64,000 nt of DNA from JACDAV01 sp964626755 (GTDB lineage Bacteria; Chloroflexota; Limnocylindria; Limnocylindrales; CSP1-4), in contig CAZVGO010000004.1 of the NCBI GenBank assembly GCA_964626755.1, forward strand, positions 62,001-126,000. The letters are read 5' to 3'. Of the stretch, positions 29,899 to 38,485 are shown piece after piece. The translations under genes were made by a program, and so were the position numbers. The notes under the pieces were generated by a model. That model was not told the DNA's origin and did no database searches. It was given only the letters and a program-made list of their open reading frames with translations. How positions within the stretch are numbered: position 1 is the stretch's first letter; every line of letters starts with the position of its first letter.

Positions 29899-31263
29899 AT
29901 GCGCAGAACCGGCCCGATCCTGATCGTCGTCATCGGGATCCTCGCCCTCCTCGTCGACTTCTATCCGCGGCTCCGCCTGCCCACGCTGGGCGGTGATGGG
30001 ACGCGGACGGTCGAGACGAAGCTCGGCCTCGACCTCGAGGGCGGCCTGCGGGTCGAGTACCAGGCCCTCCCGGCAGGCGGCCAGAGCCCTGACCAGGCGG
30101 CGCTCGGGGTCATCCGCGACATCGTCGAGCGGCGGGTCAACGGGATCGGCGTCGCCGAGCCCGTCGTCACCACCCAGGGCTCCGACCGGATCGTCGTCGA
30201 GATGCCGGGCGAGACGGACCGCGAGGCGGTCGAGCAACTCGTCGGCCAAACCGGCCGCCTCGACTTCGTCCCGATCCCCGCGGACGAGCAGCCACCCACC
30301 GAAGGCCAGTCGCTGGATCCGGCGACCCACCCGGTTCTCTTCAGCGGCGACCAGGTCACGAGCGCGACGATCGGCACCGATCCGACGACCGGAGGGCGGA
30401 CGGTCAACTTCGTGCTCAAGTCACTGGGCACCGACCTGTTTGCCCAGCACACCGCGGAACACGTCGGCGAGTTCTTCGCGATCACGCTCGACGGCAAGGT
30501 GATCTCGGCTCCGAGGATCAACAGTGCGATCCCCGGCGGCCAGGTCGTGATCGAGGCCGGTGGCGCCGGCGGCTTCTCCCTGAGCGAGGCGAACAACCTC
30601 GTCACGGTGCTGCGGTTCGGGTCCCTGCCGTTCCCGATCGCCCAGGTCTCGGCCGAGCAGATCAGCGCGACGCTCGGCACCGAATTCCTCGATCGGAGCC
30701 TCCTCGCCGGGGCGATCGGCATCCTCCTCGTCCTGGTATTCATGATCGTGCACTACCGGCTGCCGGGCGTGATCGCGGGCTTCGCCCTGATCTACTACAC
30801 GCTCGTCGTGTTGGCGATCTTCCGGCTCATTCCGGTGACCCTGACGCTGGCCGGAATCGCCGGCTTCGTCCTCTCGGTCGGCATGGCGGTCGACGCGAAC
30901 ATCCTCATCTTCGAGCGAACCAAGGAGGAGCTGCGGCTCGGCAAGTCGCTGCCCGCCGCGATCGAGGCCGGCTTCAGCCGGGCGTGGAACTCGATCCTCG
31001 ACTCGAACGTATCGAGCCTGATCACGGCCACGATCCTCTTCCTGTTCGGATCGTCAGTGATCAAGGGCTTCGCACTCGTCCTCATGATCGGCGTCCTCGT
31101 CTCGATGTTCTCCGCGATCACCGTCACCAGGACGATCTTGCGCACCGTCGTGCAACGCGACTGGGCGCGCCGCGCCGCCATGTACGGCGTCGAGGAATCC
31201 GAGTTCGTGGCCCGGCCGACCGGCCGCGGCGCCCTGCGAGGAGAGGCCCGCGGGCGTGTTTGA
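29899..31263 (+). CDS. secD: Protein translocase subunit SecD
   Basis: Uses the proton gradient to pull secreted proteins through SecYEG; forms a complex with SecF. It has one N-terminal transmembrane helix, the P1 head (LGLDLEGGLRVEYQ and VVERRVNGIGVAEP-type block), then five C-terminal helices with MAVDANILIFERTKEEL. At 454 residues it is a short form lacking the large insertions of the E. coli protein. The 3' end overlaps secF by 8 bp. Confidence 0.96.
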   Translation: MRRTGPILIVVIGILALLVDFYPRLRLPTLGGDGTRTVETKLGLDLEGGLRVEYQALPAGGQSPDQAALGVIRDIVERRVNGIGVAEPVVTTQGSDRIVVEMPGETDREAVEQLVGQTGRLDFVPIPADEQPPTEGQSLDPATHPVLFSGDQVTSATIGTDPTTGGRTVNFVLKSLGTDLFAQHTAEHVGEFFAITLDGKVISAPRINSAIPGGQVVIEAGGAGGFSLSEANNLVTVLRFGSLPFPIAQVSAEQISATLGTEFLDRSLLAGAIGILLVLVFMIVHYRLPGVIAGFALIYYTLVVLAIFRLIPVTLTLAGIAGFVLSVGMAVDANILIFERTKEELRLGKSLPAAIEAGFSRAWNSILDSNVSSLITATILFLFGSSVIKGFALVLMIGVLVSMFSAITVTRTILRTVVQRDWARRAAMYGVEESEFVARPTGRGALRGEARGRV

Positions 31264-32416
31264 CATCATCGGCAAGCGGCGCTTCTTCTTCGCGCTGTCG
31301 CTCGTCCTGACGGTCCCCGGACTCCTGTTCATCCTCCTCACACCGTTCACCGGAGGACAGGCCGGCCTGAAGTTCACGATCGACTACACCGGCGGGACGC
31401 GCTGGGTGATCCGGTTCGAGGATCCGGGCGTCTCGCCGGCGGCCGTCCGTGAGGAGCTCGACAGGCTCGGCCTCGAAGCCACAGTGATCGGGATTCCCGG
31501 CACCGGCTTCCTCGAGATCAAGACCATCCCGATCGGGCTGTCCACGCCGCCCCCGGCGACACCCGTCCCGACAATCGCTCCGCCGTCCGTCTCGCCGGGT
31601 CCGTCGGGCAGCCCCGCACCGAGTTCTTCGGCGGCCCCGTCGACCGCTCCATCAGCCGCGCCCTCGCCCGCTCCGTCGGCCAGTCCGGGCCCTTCGGTCG
31701 CGCCATCCCCGGCGCCGTCCCCGGCTCCGCCGGCCGGCAACACGATCCTCCCCACCGAGGGCCGCCTCGGTGAGGTCGCGAGGTCCCTGCAGGATACGTT
31801 CGGTCCCATCGCCGAGCAGCGGTCGCTCACGACGATCGGTCCGGTCGTGTCGAGCGACCTCGTCAACCAGGCGCTTCTGCTCATCCTCGTCGGATCGCTC
31901 GGGATCATGGCCTGGGTCACGTACCGGTTCCGCGACGTGAAGTTCGGGACCGCGGCCCTCGTCGCGCTGCTCCATGACGTCATCCTGGTCGTCGGGCTGT
32001 TCGCGATCTTCGGGACGTTCTTCAACGTCGAGATCGACGCCCTGTTCGTGACCGCGATGCTCACGATCATCGGGTTCAGCGTCCACGACACGATCGTCGT
32101 GTTCGATCGGATCCGCGAGAACAAGGCCCGCCACGCCGGCGAGCCGTTCGCCGAGATTGTCAACCACTCGATCCTCCAGACGATCGGGCGGTCGATCACA
32201 ACGAGCTTCACGGTGTTGATCACCCTGCTCGCGCTGCTCCTGTTCGGGGGCTCGGCGACGACGTACTTCGTCCTGGCGCTGGTCATCGGGATCTCGGCCG
32301 GTACGTATTCGTCGGTGTTCTTCGCCGCCCCGCTCCTCGTCGAGTGGCAGGAGTGGGAGGACCGCAAGCACGGTCGCATCGCCGCCGCTCGGACCCCTCG
32401 ACGGGCCGCGTCCTGA
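31256..32416 (+). CDS. secF: Protein translocase subunit SecF with Pro/Ser/Ala-rich insertion
   Basis: Partner of SecD. It has an N-terminal helix, DYTGGTRW in the P1 head, and the C-terminal membrane half with GFSVHDTIVVFDRIREN and NHSILQTIGRSITTSFTVL. Unusual: residues about 96-162 (31541-31741) are a low-complexity Pro/Ala/Ser linker inserted in the extracytoplasmic head between IPIGL and LPTEGRLGEV, making it 386 residues against about 300-320. The frame is continuous, so this is not a frameshift. GTG start, overlapping secD by 8 bp. Confidence 0.94.
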   Translation: MFDIIGKRRFFFALSLVLTVPGLLFILLTPFTGGQAGLKFTIDYTGGTRWVIRFEDPGVSPAAVREELDRLGLEATVIGIPGTGFLEIKTIPIGLSTPPPATPVPTIAPPSVSPGPSGSPAPSSSAAPSTAPSAAPSPAPSASPGPSVAPSPAPSPAPPAGNTILPTEGRLGEVARSLQDTFGPIAEQRSLTTIGPVVSSDLVNQALLLILVGSLGIMAWVTYRFRDVKFGTAALVALLHDVILVVGLFAIFGTFFNVEIDALFVTAMLTIIGFSVHDTIVVFDRIRENKARHAGEPFAEIVNHSILQTIGRSITTSFTVLITLLALLLFGGSATTYFVLALVIGISAGTYSSVFFAAPLLVEWQEWEDRKHGRIAAARTPRRAAS

Positions 32417-32479
32417 CCGCCGCCACGGGGGTCGATCGCCGGTCGAGGCGAAGAGAAGCGCCGGTGCAGCCGACCGTGG

Positions 32480-32485
32480 CATCCT
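32480..32485 (+). promoter_or_regulatory. Possible recJ -10 element
   Basis: CATCCT preceded by TGG lies 6 nt before the recJ GTG. It mirrors the uvrB element TGGTATCCT with one base changed. Confidence 0.35.
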
Positions 32486-32491
32486 GACGCG

Positions 32492-34288
32492 GTGGTCGAT
32501 GCCCGATACCGCTGGGTCTTTCCGACGCCGGTCACGCTCGACCCGACGCTGCGCGAAGCGGGCGAGCGGCTGGGGATCTCGACCCGGCTGATGGCGGTGC
32601 TCGCGGACCGCGGCGTCGCTGCGGCGACCGAGCTCGACGCGTTCTTCGGCCCGCCGGAGGCCGGCCTCCACGATCCACGCCTCTTGCCGGACGCGGCCGC
32701 GTTCGCGGAGCGGATCGCGCGCGCGCGCGCGAACGGTGAGCGGGTCCTCGTCTTTGGCGACTTCGATGCCGATGGCCTGACCGGCCTCGCGATCATGACC
32801 CGCGCGCTCGGGCGGCTCGGCCTCGACGCGATCCCGTATGTCCCGAGCCGGCTCGACGAGGGCCACGGCCTGTCTCTCGCCGCCGTCGAGTCTGCCGTTG
32901 CATCACGGGTCTCGCTGGTCGTGACGGTCGACTGTGGCACGACGAGCGGTGCGGAGATCGCCGCCGCCGTGGCCGCCGGGATCGACGTCATCGTGACGGA
33001 TCACCACCGCGTTCCGCCGGTCCTGCCTCGAGCCGTCGCGGTCGTCAACCCGCACAGGGCCGACTCGATCTACCCGGATCGACGGCTGGCCGGGAGCGGC
33101 GTCGCGTTCAAGCTCGCCCAGCTCATCCTCAGCCAGGAACCGGGAGGTGGGATCCCGGCCGTTGACTTGGCGGACCTCGCCACGATCGGGACAGTCGCGG
33201 ACCTCGCGCCGATCGTCGGTGAGAACCGGGCGATCGCCCGCCTCGGCCTCGAGCGCCTTCGCCGCGAGCCGCGGCCGGGGATCGCGGCTCTCCTGGCGCG
33301 TGCCGGGATCGACCCGGCCGACGCCGACCTGGAGACGATCTCGTTTGCGATCGCCCCGCGGCTCAACGCGGCCGGGCGGGTGGGGGAGGCCCTGGGGGCC
33401 GCGCGCCTCCTCCTGACCGACGATCCGGCGGAGGCGGCGACGCTCGCCGACGGCCTCGAGACTGCGAACCGGACGCGCCGGGACCTCATGCGCCTGGCGG
33501 TCGAGGAGGCTCGGGCGGTCGTCGCTGCGGACGACGGAGCCCACGCCGACGGTGCCGCGATCATCGTCCGGGGCGACTGGCCGGTCGGCATCGTCGGGCT
33601 GGTCGCCTCTCGCCTCGCCGAGGACCTCGGCCGGCCGGCCGTCGTCGGCGCCAACCTCGGGGCCGTCGTCCGGGCGTCGTGCCGGAGCGACGGGTCGATC
33701 GACCTCGGCGCGACGCTCGAGGCCTGTGGCGACTTGTTCACCCGGTTCGGCGGGCACGCCGGGGCCGCGGGCTTCGAGCTGCCGGTCGAACGATGGGGGG
33801 AGTTCACCGCGCGGTTCGCGCTCCTCGCCGCGGCCGCACCGAGGCCGGACCCGCGGCCGGTGCTCCGCCTCGACGTCGCCATCCGGGCCGTTGACGTCGA
33901 CTACGCGCTGCACCGCGATCTCGCCCGCCTCGCGCCGTGCGGGCCGGGGAACCCGGTTCCACTGGTCGCGATCCTCGGGCTCACCGTCACCCGGGTCCGC
34001 GCCGCGACCGGCGGGCACACTCAGCTGACCCTGCGCCGAACGCTCGACGTGCTCGACGGGATCGCCTTCGACCGGGCCGATCTCGTCGACACCGTGCAAG
34101 AGGGCGATCGGGTGGACGTCGTGGGCCGTCTCGTGAGCCGTCGATTCGGCGGCTACGAATCCCTGCAGGTGGAGATCCGCGATGTCGCCGGATCGGGCGC
34201 CCACGCGGAGGCGGCGGAGATCCTCGGCCTGTCACCCCCTGCCGAACCCGCCACTGTTTCGCCTCTTCTCGCCGGCGGAGCCGCGTGA
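32492..34288 (+). CDS. recJ: Single-stranded-DNA-specific exonuclease RecJ
   Basis: 5'-3' exonuclease of recombination and repair. DHH-type metal motifs are in order: FGDFDADGLTG (I), VTVDCGTTSGAEI (II), VTDHHRVPPVLP (III) and FAIAPRLNAAGRVGEA. The DHHA1 motif is RFGGHAGAAGFEL, and a C-terminal OB domain follows. At 598 residues it is full length. GTG start. The stop overlaps the GTG of the TolB-like gene by 4 bp. Confidence 0.96.
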   Translation: MVDARYRWVFPTPVTLDPTLREAGERLGISTRLMAVLADRGVAAATELDAFFGPPEAGLHDPRLLPDAAAFAERIARARANGERVLVFGDFDADGLTGLAIMTRALGRLGLDAIPYVPSRLDEGHGLSLAAVESAVASRVSLVVTVDCGTTSGAEIAAAVAAGIDVIVTDHHRVPPVLPRAVAVVNPHRADSIYPDRRLAGSGVAFKLAQLILSQEPGGGIPAVDLADLATIGTVADLAPIVGENRAIARLGLERLRREPRPGIAALLARAGIDPADADLETISFAIAPRLNAAGRVGEALGAARLLLTDDPAEAATLADGLETANRTRRDLMRLAVEEARAVVAADDGAHADGAAIIVRGDWPVGIVGLVASRLAEDLGRPAVVGANLGAVVRASCRSDGSIDLGATLEACGDLFTRFGGHAGAAGFELPVERWGEFTARFALLAAAAPRPDPRPVLRLDVAIRAVDVDYALHRDLARLAPCGPGNPVPLVAILGLTVTRVRAATGGHTQLTLRRTLDVLDGIAFDRADLVDTVQEGDRVDVVGRLVSRRFGGYESLQVEIRDVAGSGAHAEAAEILGLSPPAEPATVSPLLAGGAA

Positions 34289-35526
34289 CCGGCCGCGCCT
34301 CAATCGACAGGAATGGTCGTCCACCACGCGATCAATCCAGGATCGGCCCGCTCAACAACCTCGGACCGCCGGCGGCCGCGGCCATCGGCCTCGCGGTTGT
34401 CGGCTGGCTGACGCTCGGCCTGCTGACTGGCAACTTCTCGGTCCCCGGCGTCCCGGGTGGCAACAATGGGCCGGGCGGGGCGCCCAGGACACCCGCCCCG
34501 TCGAACGTGGTCGTCGTCCCGCCGTTCGAGCTCTCCGGTTCGATCGCCTACGTGAAGAGCGGAAACGTCTGGATCCAGAGCGGATCGAGCGCGCGTCAGC
34601 TGACGCGCAGCGGCCGCGCCTCGATGCCGTCCTGGTCGCCCGCTGGGTCGTGGATCTACTACATCGAGACGGTCAGCCAGATGGGCCTCCACCGGCCGAG
34701 CCCCAGCGACCGGCGCCGCCGCTACGCGATGACCGTGCCGAACCTCATGCGGACCCGTGTGGACGGAACCGGCGAGCCGGAGCAGATCGCGTCCGGTCGG
34801 TACACATCGGGCGGCGAGACGTGGTTCTACTGGCTGCGCCAGCCCGTGCTCTCCCCGGACGGCCGGACGCTCGCCGTCGTCTCCGACGGCCCGGGGCCGG
34901 TCCGGAGCAACGTGGTCATCCAGTTCATCGACCTGGAGACCGGCAGGATGACCAGGCCCGGGCTGCCGGAGGTCGAGCCGCTCGGCCACCAGGACCCGGC
35001 GTGGCGACCGGACGGCAGGCTGCTGTTGTACGTTCGCAACGACCGCGACGAAGCACGCGGCACACCTGCGATCATGCGCTACGACACGGTCACCGAGCGG
35101 GTGACGGCGCTGACCGGCCCCGGCTACGTGTCGCCGGCGTGGTCGCGCGACGCCGCGTTCGTCGCGGCGACCCGGACAGACGGCTTCGGCACGGACGTCG
35201 TGATCCTCGATGCCCGCTTGGGCACGGAGCTCCTCCGCCTGACCGACGATGACCGATCCTGGGCACCGGTATGGTCGCCGCTCGGCGATGCCGTCGCGTA
35301 TCTCCACCTCGAGGGCGGGATCGTCGACCTCAAGCTGGTCAAGCTCGAGGGCACGGCACAGAACTGGACGGTCGGGGAGACGATCAACCTCACCGACGTG
35401 TCGGGGCTCGACGGCGGATCGCGCCCGGCCTGGTTCATCCCGCCCGAGGACCTGCCGCCGCTGCCGACGCCGCCGCCCCCCTCGCCCCCGACACCGGCCG
35501 GGAGCCCGGCCCCGTCCGCGCCGTGA
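34285..35526 (+). CDS. Membrane-anchored TolB/PD40 beta-propeller protein
   Basis: Function unknown. The cytoplasmic N-terminus (about 25 residues) is followed by a transmembrane segment (AAAAIGLAVVGWLTLGLLTG), a Pro/Gly linker and PD40/WD40-like blades such as ASMPSWSPAGSWIYYIE, QPVLSPDGRTLAVVSDG, DPAWRPDGRLLLYVRND and WAPVWSPLGDAVAYLH. The C-terminus is Pro-rich. It is locked in an operon by GTGA overlaps with recJ upstream and pyrF downstream, an unexpected setting for a surface propeller protein. Anchored sensing or protein-protein binding is plausible. Confidence 0.8.
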   Translation: MTGRASIDRNGRPPRDQSRIGPLNNLGPPAAAAIGLAVVGWLTLGLLTGNFSVPGVPGGNNGPGGAPRTPAPSNVVVVPPFELSGSIAYVKSGNVWIQSGSSARQLTRSGRASMPSWSPAGSWIYYIETVSQMGLHRPSPSDRRRRYAMTVPNLMRTRVDGTGEPEQIASGRYTSGGETWFYWLRQPVLSPDGRTLAVVSDGPGPVRSNVVIQFIDLETGRMTRPGLPEVEPLGHQDPAWRPDGRLLLYVRNDRDEARGTPAIMRYDTVTERVTALTGPGYVSPAWSRDAAFVAATRTDGFGTDVVILDARLGTELLRLTDDDRSWAPVWSPLGDAVAYLHLEGGIVDLKLVKLEGTAQNWTVGETINLTDVSGLDGGSRPAWFIPPEDLPPLPTPPPPSPPTPAGSPAPSAP

Positions 35527-36413
35527 TCGAAGCGCCGGCCGGCTCGTTCCTCGACCGCCTTGCCGCGCGATCCGCCGCCCGGGGGACCGTCCTCTGTCTC
35601 GGGCTCGATCCGGATCCTGCGGCCCTGCCGGAGACCTTCCGGCCCGATCTCTCCGGCGTCGAGGCGTTCGCTCGCCTCCTCCTCGAATTCGCGCTGCCCT
35701 TCGCCGCAGCCGTGAAGCCGAACCTCGCCTTCTTCGAGGCATTCGGGTCCGCCGGCCTGGCCAGCCTCGAGCGGCTTCGGGCGACGATCCCGGCGGAGGT
35801 GCCGGTGGTCCTCGATGCGAAGCGCGGGGACATCGGGTCCACTGCGGCGCGCCAGGCGGTCGCGTTGTTCGACGCCCTTGGTGCCGACGCGGTCACCGTG
35901 AATCCGTATCTCGGCGCTGAGGCCGTGGGCCCGCTCCTCGAGCGTCTCGACCGATTCGCCTACGTGCTCTGCCGCACCTCGAACCCCGGCGCGTCGGAGG
36001 TCCAGGGGCTTGTGGTCCAGGCGGACGCCGCGCTCGACGCGCCCGCGGAACCCCTGTGGGCCCGGATCGCGCGACGGGCGCAAGGGTGGGGACCGGGCGG
36101 GACAGTCGGTCTCGTCGTGGGTGGCACGGCAGCCGCGGACCTGCGTGCAATCCGGGCGATCGCTCCCGGGCTGCCGATGCTCGTGCCGGGGATCGGCGCC
36201 CAGGGAGGCGATGCCGAGGCGGTCGTCCGCGACGGGCCGGCGCGGACTCCGCCCGCGGGCGACCGGCCGGGCGGTGGCCTGCTCGTGAACGTGGGTCGGG
36301 GGATCGCTGAGGCGGCGCTCGAAGGGTCGCCCAGGGGCCGCGACGCAGATCCCGGCGAGCGCCTCGCGGAGGCCGCCCGCAGCTGGGCCTCGCGGCTCCC
36401 TGTGCTAGGCTAG
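35523..36413 (+). CDS. pyrF: Orotidine 5'-phosphate decarboxylase (type 2)
   Basis: Converts OMP to UMP in pyrimidine synthesis. The type-2 signature DAKRGDIGSTAARQA holds the catalytic Lys/Asp network, with CLGLDPDPAALP at the N-terminus and MLVPGIGAQGGD near the phosphate site. At 296 residues it is the long bacterial/mycobacterial form. The GTG start overlaps the upstream stop by 4 bp. A -10 element for tatA is embedded in its last codons. Confidence 0.94.
   Translation: MIEAPAGSFLDRLAARSAARGTVLCLGLDPDPAALPETFRPDLSGVEAFARLLLEFALPFAAAVKPNLAFFEAFGSAGLASLERLRATIPAEVPVVLDAKRGDIGSTAARQAVALFDALGADAVTVNPYLGAEAVGPLLERLDRFAYVLCRTSNPGASEVQGLVVQADAALDAPAEPLWARIARRAQGWGPGGTVGLVVGGTAAADLRAIRAIAPGLPMLVPGIGAQGGDAEAVVRDGPARTPPAGDRPGGGLLVNVGRGIAEAALEGSPRGRDADPGERLAEAARSWASRLPVLG
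36406..36411 (+). promoter_or_regulatory. tatA promoter -10
   Basis: TAGGCT preceded by TGC (TGCTAGGCT) at the 3' end of pyrF. The predicted start leaves a leader of about 70 nt before tatA. Confidence 0.45.
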
Positions 36414-36486
36414 GAGACGCGTCGAGGGGCGTCAGGACCGTCGAAAACGGGGACGCCCGCCGCCTCGCAGGGAGCACAAACGACCC

Positions 36487-36735
36487 ATGCCAATGCCCGG
36501 ACCCTTCGAGCTCATCGTGATCCTCGTGATCGCCCTGCTCATCCTCGGCCCCGGCAAGCTGCCGGACGTTGGCTCGGCGCTCGGAAAGAGCATCCGGGAG
36601 TTCCGGAAGGCATCGTCGGACATCCAGGACGCGACGCGGGTCGACACATCGCCCCTGCCACCAAGCACGACGTCCAACGCGCCCGCCGCGCCGCCACCGG
36701 CCTCGACCGAGCCGAGCGCCGAGCCGAAGCGCTAG
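36487..36735 (+). CDS. tatA: Twin-arginine translocase subunit TatA
   Basis: Pore-forming subunit of the Tat export system for folded proteins. It has one transmembrane helix (FELIVILVIALLILGP), the hinge GPGKLPDVGSALGKSIREF with amphipathic helix, then a Pro/Ser/Ala tail. At 82 residues it is normal. An ATG two codons downstream (36493) could also serve. tatC follows after 18 bp. Confidence 0.94.
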   Translation: MPMPGPFELIVILVIALLILGPGKLPDVGSALGKSIREFRKASSDIQDATRVDTSPLPPSTTSNAPAAPPPASTEPSAEPKR

Positions 36736-36753
36736 CCCCCGGCTCGCGAGCCA

Positions 36754-37548
36754 ATGGCCGACGCCGACGCACGAAGCGGGGCCGGCGTCCCGGCCCTTTC
36801 GGCCGAGGTCCCACCTTCCGCCCCGCCGCCCTCGACGGCCGCACCCGCCGACGACACCGTCATGTCGCTCGTCGACCACCTCTCCGAGCTTCGATCGAGG
36901 ATCGTCAAGATCATCATCGGCGTGCTGCTCGGGTCGGTCGTCGGGTTCTGGTTCGGCGACCCGCTCATCACTCTGTTGAAGGCGCCGATCCCGCTCGACG
37001 CTCCGCTCTTCTTCACCGGGCTCGGTGACCCGTTCGTCATCCGGATGAAGATCGGCCTCGTCGTCGGGGTGATCCTCTCGATGCCGTGGATCCTCTATCA
37101 GGGCTGGGCGTTCGTCGCTCCCGGCCTTACCCCGAGCGAACGGCGGATCGTCCGGCCGTGGGTGCCGCTCGCCCTCGCGTTCTTCGCCCTTGGCGTGGTC
37201 ATCGCCTACTTCGTGCTGCCGTTTGCGGCCGGGTTCCTGCTCAGCTTCACGACCAACGACCTCCAACCGCTCATCACGGCCGGCGCCTATTTCGATTTCG
37301 TGACGACGATGTTCCTCGCCTTTGGTCTCGTGATGGAGTTCCCGATCCTCCTGTTCGGCCTGTCGCGGGTCGGGATTCTCACCTCCGAGCGGCTCCGCGC
37401 GTCCCGCCGCTACGTGATCCTCGGGATCGCGATCTTCGCCGCCGTCGCGACACCCGGCGGCGACCTCGTCAGCCCGTTCGTCCTTGGCGGCACGATGTAT
37501 CTCCTGTTCGAGGCGACGACGCTGTTCATCCGCCGGACCGGCCGTTGA
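36754..37548 (+). CDS. tatC: Sec-independent protein translocase TatC
   Basis: Receptor subunit of Tat, recognising twin-arginine signals. MSLVDHLSELRSRI is the conserved N-terminal block. Six transmembrane segments follow, with FVAPGLTPSERRIVRPWVPL and the region PGGDLVSPFVLGG. The ATG chosen gives a 36-residue Pro/Ala-rich extension before that block; an internal ATG at 36862 would give the usual family start. Paired with tatA. Confidence 0.94.
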   Translation: MADADARSGAGVPALSAEVPPSAPPPSTAAPADDTVMSLVDHLSELRSRIVKIIIGVLLGSVVGFWFGDPLITLLKAPIPLDAPLFFTGLGDPFVIRMKIGLVVGVILSMPWILYQGWAFVAPGLTPSERRIVRPWVPLALAFFALGVVIAYFVLPFAAGFLLSFTTNDLQPLITAGAYFDFVTTMFLAFGLVMEFPILLFGLSRVGILTSERLRASRRYVILGIAIFAAVATPGGDLVSPFVLGGTMYLLFEATTLFIRRTGR

Positions 37549-37555
37549 CCGGCGC

Positions 37556-37561
37556 TATGCT
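37556..37561 (+). promoter_or_regulatory. rapZ -10 element
   Basis: TATGCT preceded by CGC lies 6 nt before the rapZ ATG. The intervening GGGGGC could also act as a weak ribosome-binding site on longer transcripts. Confidence 0.45.
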
Positions 37562-37567
37562 GGGGGC

Positions 37568-38485
37568 ATGACCACGGGCGAGCGCGCGACCGACCGTGAC
37601 CGCCGGCAGGAGCTGCCCACCGAGCAGCATGTCGTCATCCTCAGCGGACTCTCCGGCGGCGGCAAGACTGCCGCCGCAAAGCTGTTCGAGGACCTCGGCT
37701 ACAGCGTCGTCGACAACCTGCCGGGGGAGCTCCTGCCCGGACTTGCGGAGCTCGTCTCGTCCGATCCGATGCGCTTTGCCCGCGTCGCGATCGTCCTCGA
37801 CGTCCGGTCGGGCGATGCGATGCTGTCGTTCGCCGCGATGCGCGGTGCCCTGGAGGGTCGCGGGATCCGGCCCCAGGTCTTCTTCCTCGAGGCGCGCGAC
37901 GAGGTCCTCATCCGCCGCTTCTCGGAGACGCGCCACCGCCACCCGCTCGCCGACCAGCGCGGGATCGCCAGCTCGATCGCCGAGGAGCGCCAGATCCTCG
38001 AGCCCCTGAGGGCGGAGGCCGACGTCGTCGTCGATACGTCGGATCTCTCGCTGCGCGAGCTGCGGGAGAAGATCTTCGGCCACCTCGGCGACGCGTCCGG
38101 GCCGGAGACGCTCGCGATCCAGCTCATCAGCTTCGGCTTCAAGTTCGGCGTTCCGCTCGAGGCGGATCTCGTATTCGACGTCCGGTTCATGCAGAACCCG
38201 TACTACGTCGAAGAGCTGCGCCAGCTGTCCGGCCTGACCGACGTGGTCCGGAGCTACGTCATGGAGCAACCGCTAGCTCGGCGGTTCCTCGATTCGCTCC
38301 GTGACCTGCTCGAGTACACCGTGCCGGCCTACATCGGCGAGGGCAAGTCGCGGCTGACGATCGCGATCGGCTGCACCGGCGGCTACCATCGGTCCATCGT
38401 CCTCACCGAGGAGCTCGCGACCTGGCTCCGCGAGCGCGGCTTCGGGCCGGTCGCTGTCTTCCACCGGGAGCTCGAGCGCCGATGA
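37568..38485 (+). CDS. rapZ: RapZ/YvcJ family nucleotide-binding protein
   Basis: P-loop protein; in other bacteria it tunes amino-sugar or cell-envelope metabolism through small RNA or YvcK partners. GLSGGGKTAAAKLFEDLGY is the P-loop, and the C-terminal domain has SFGFKFGVPLEADLVFDVRF and IGCTGGYHRSIVLTEELA. 305 residues. An upstream extension into tatC was rejected: the ATG at 37568 has a -10 element 6 nt before it. It overlaps yvcK by 4 bp (ATGA). rapZ-yvcK-whiA is the conserved order in Gram-positive-type bacteria. Confidence 0.95.
   Translation: MTTGERATDRDRRQELPTEQHVVILSGLSGGGKTAAAKLFEDLGYSVVDNLPGELLPGLAELVSSDPMRFARVAIVLDVRSGDAMLSFAAMRGALEGRGIRPQVFFLEARDEVLIRRFSETRHRHPLADQRGIASSIAEERQILEPLRAEADVVVDTSDLSLRELREKIFGHLGDASGPETLAIQLISFGFKFGVPLEADLVFDVRFMQNPYYVEELRQLSGLTDVVRSYVMEQPLARRFLDSLRDLLEYTVPAYIGEGKSRLTIAIGCTGGYHRSIVLTEELATWLRERGFGPVAVFHRELERR

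Noticed and set aside
32716..32731. (CG)8 run inside recJ
   Set aside because: It encodes an Ala/Arg stretch in frame and is expected at this GC content.
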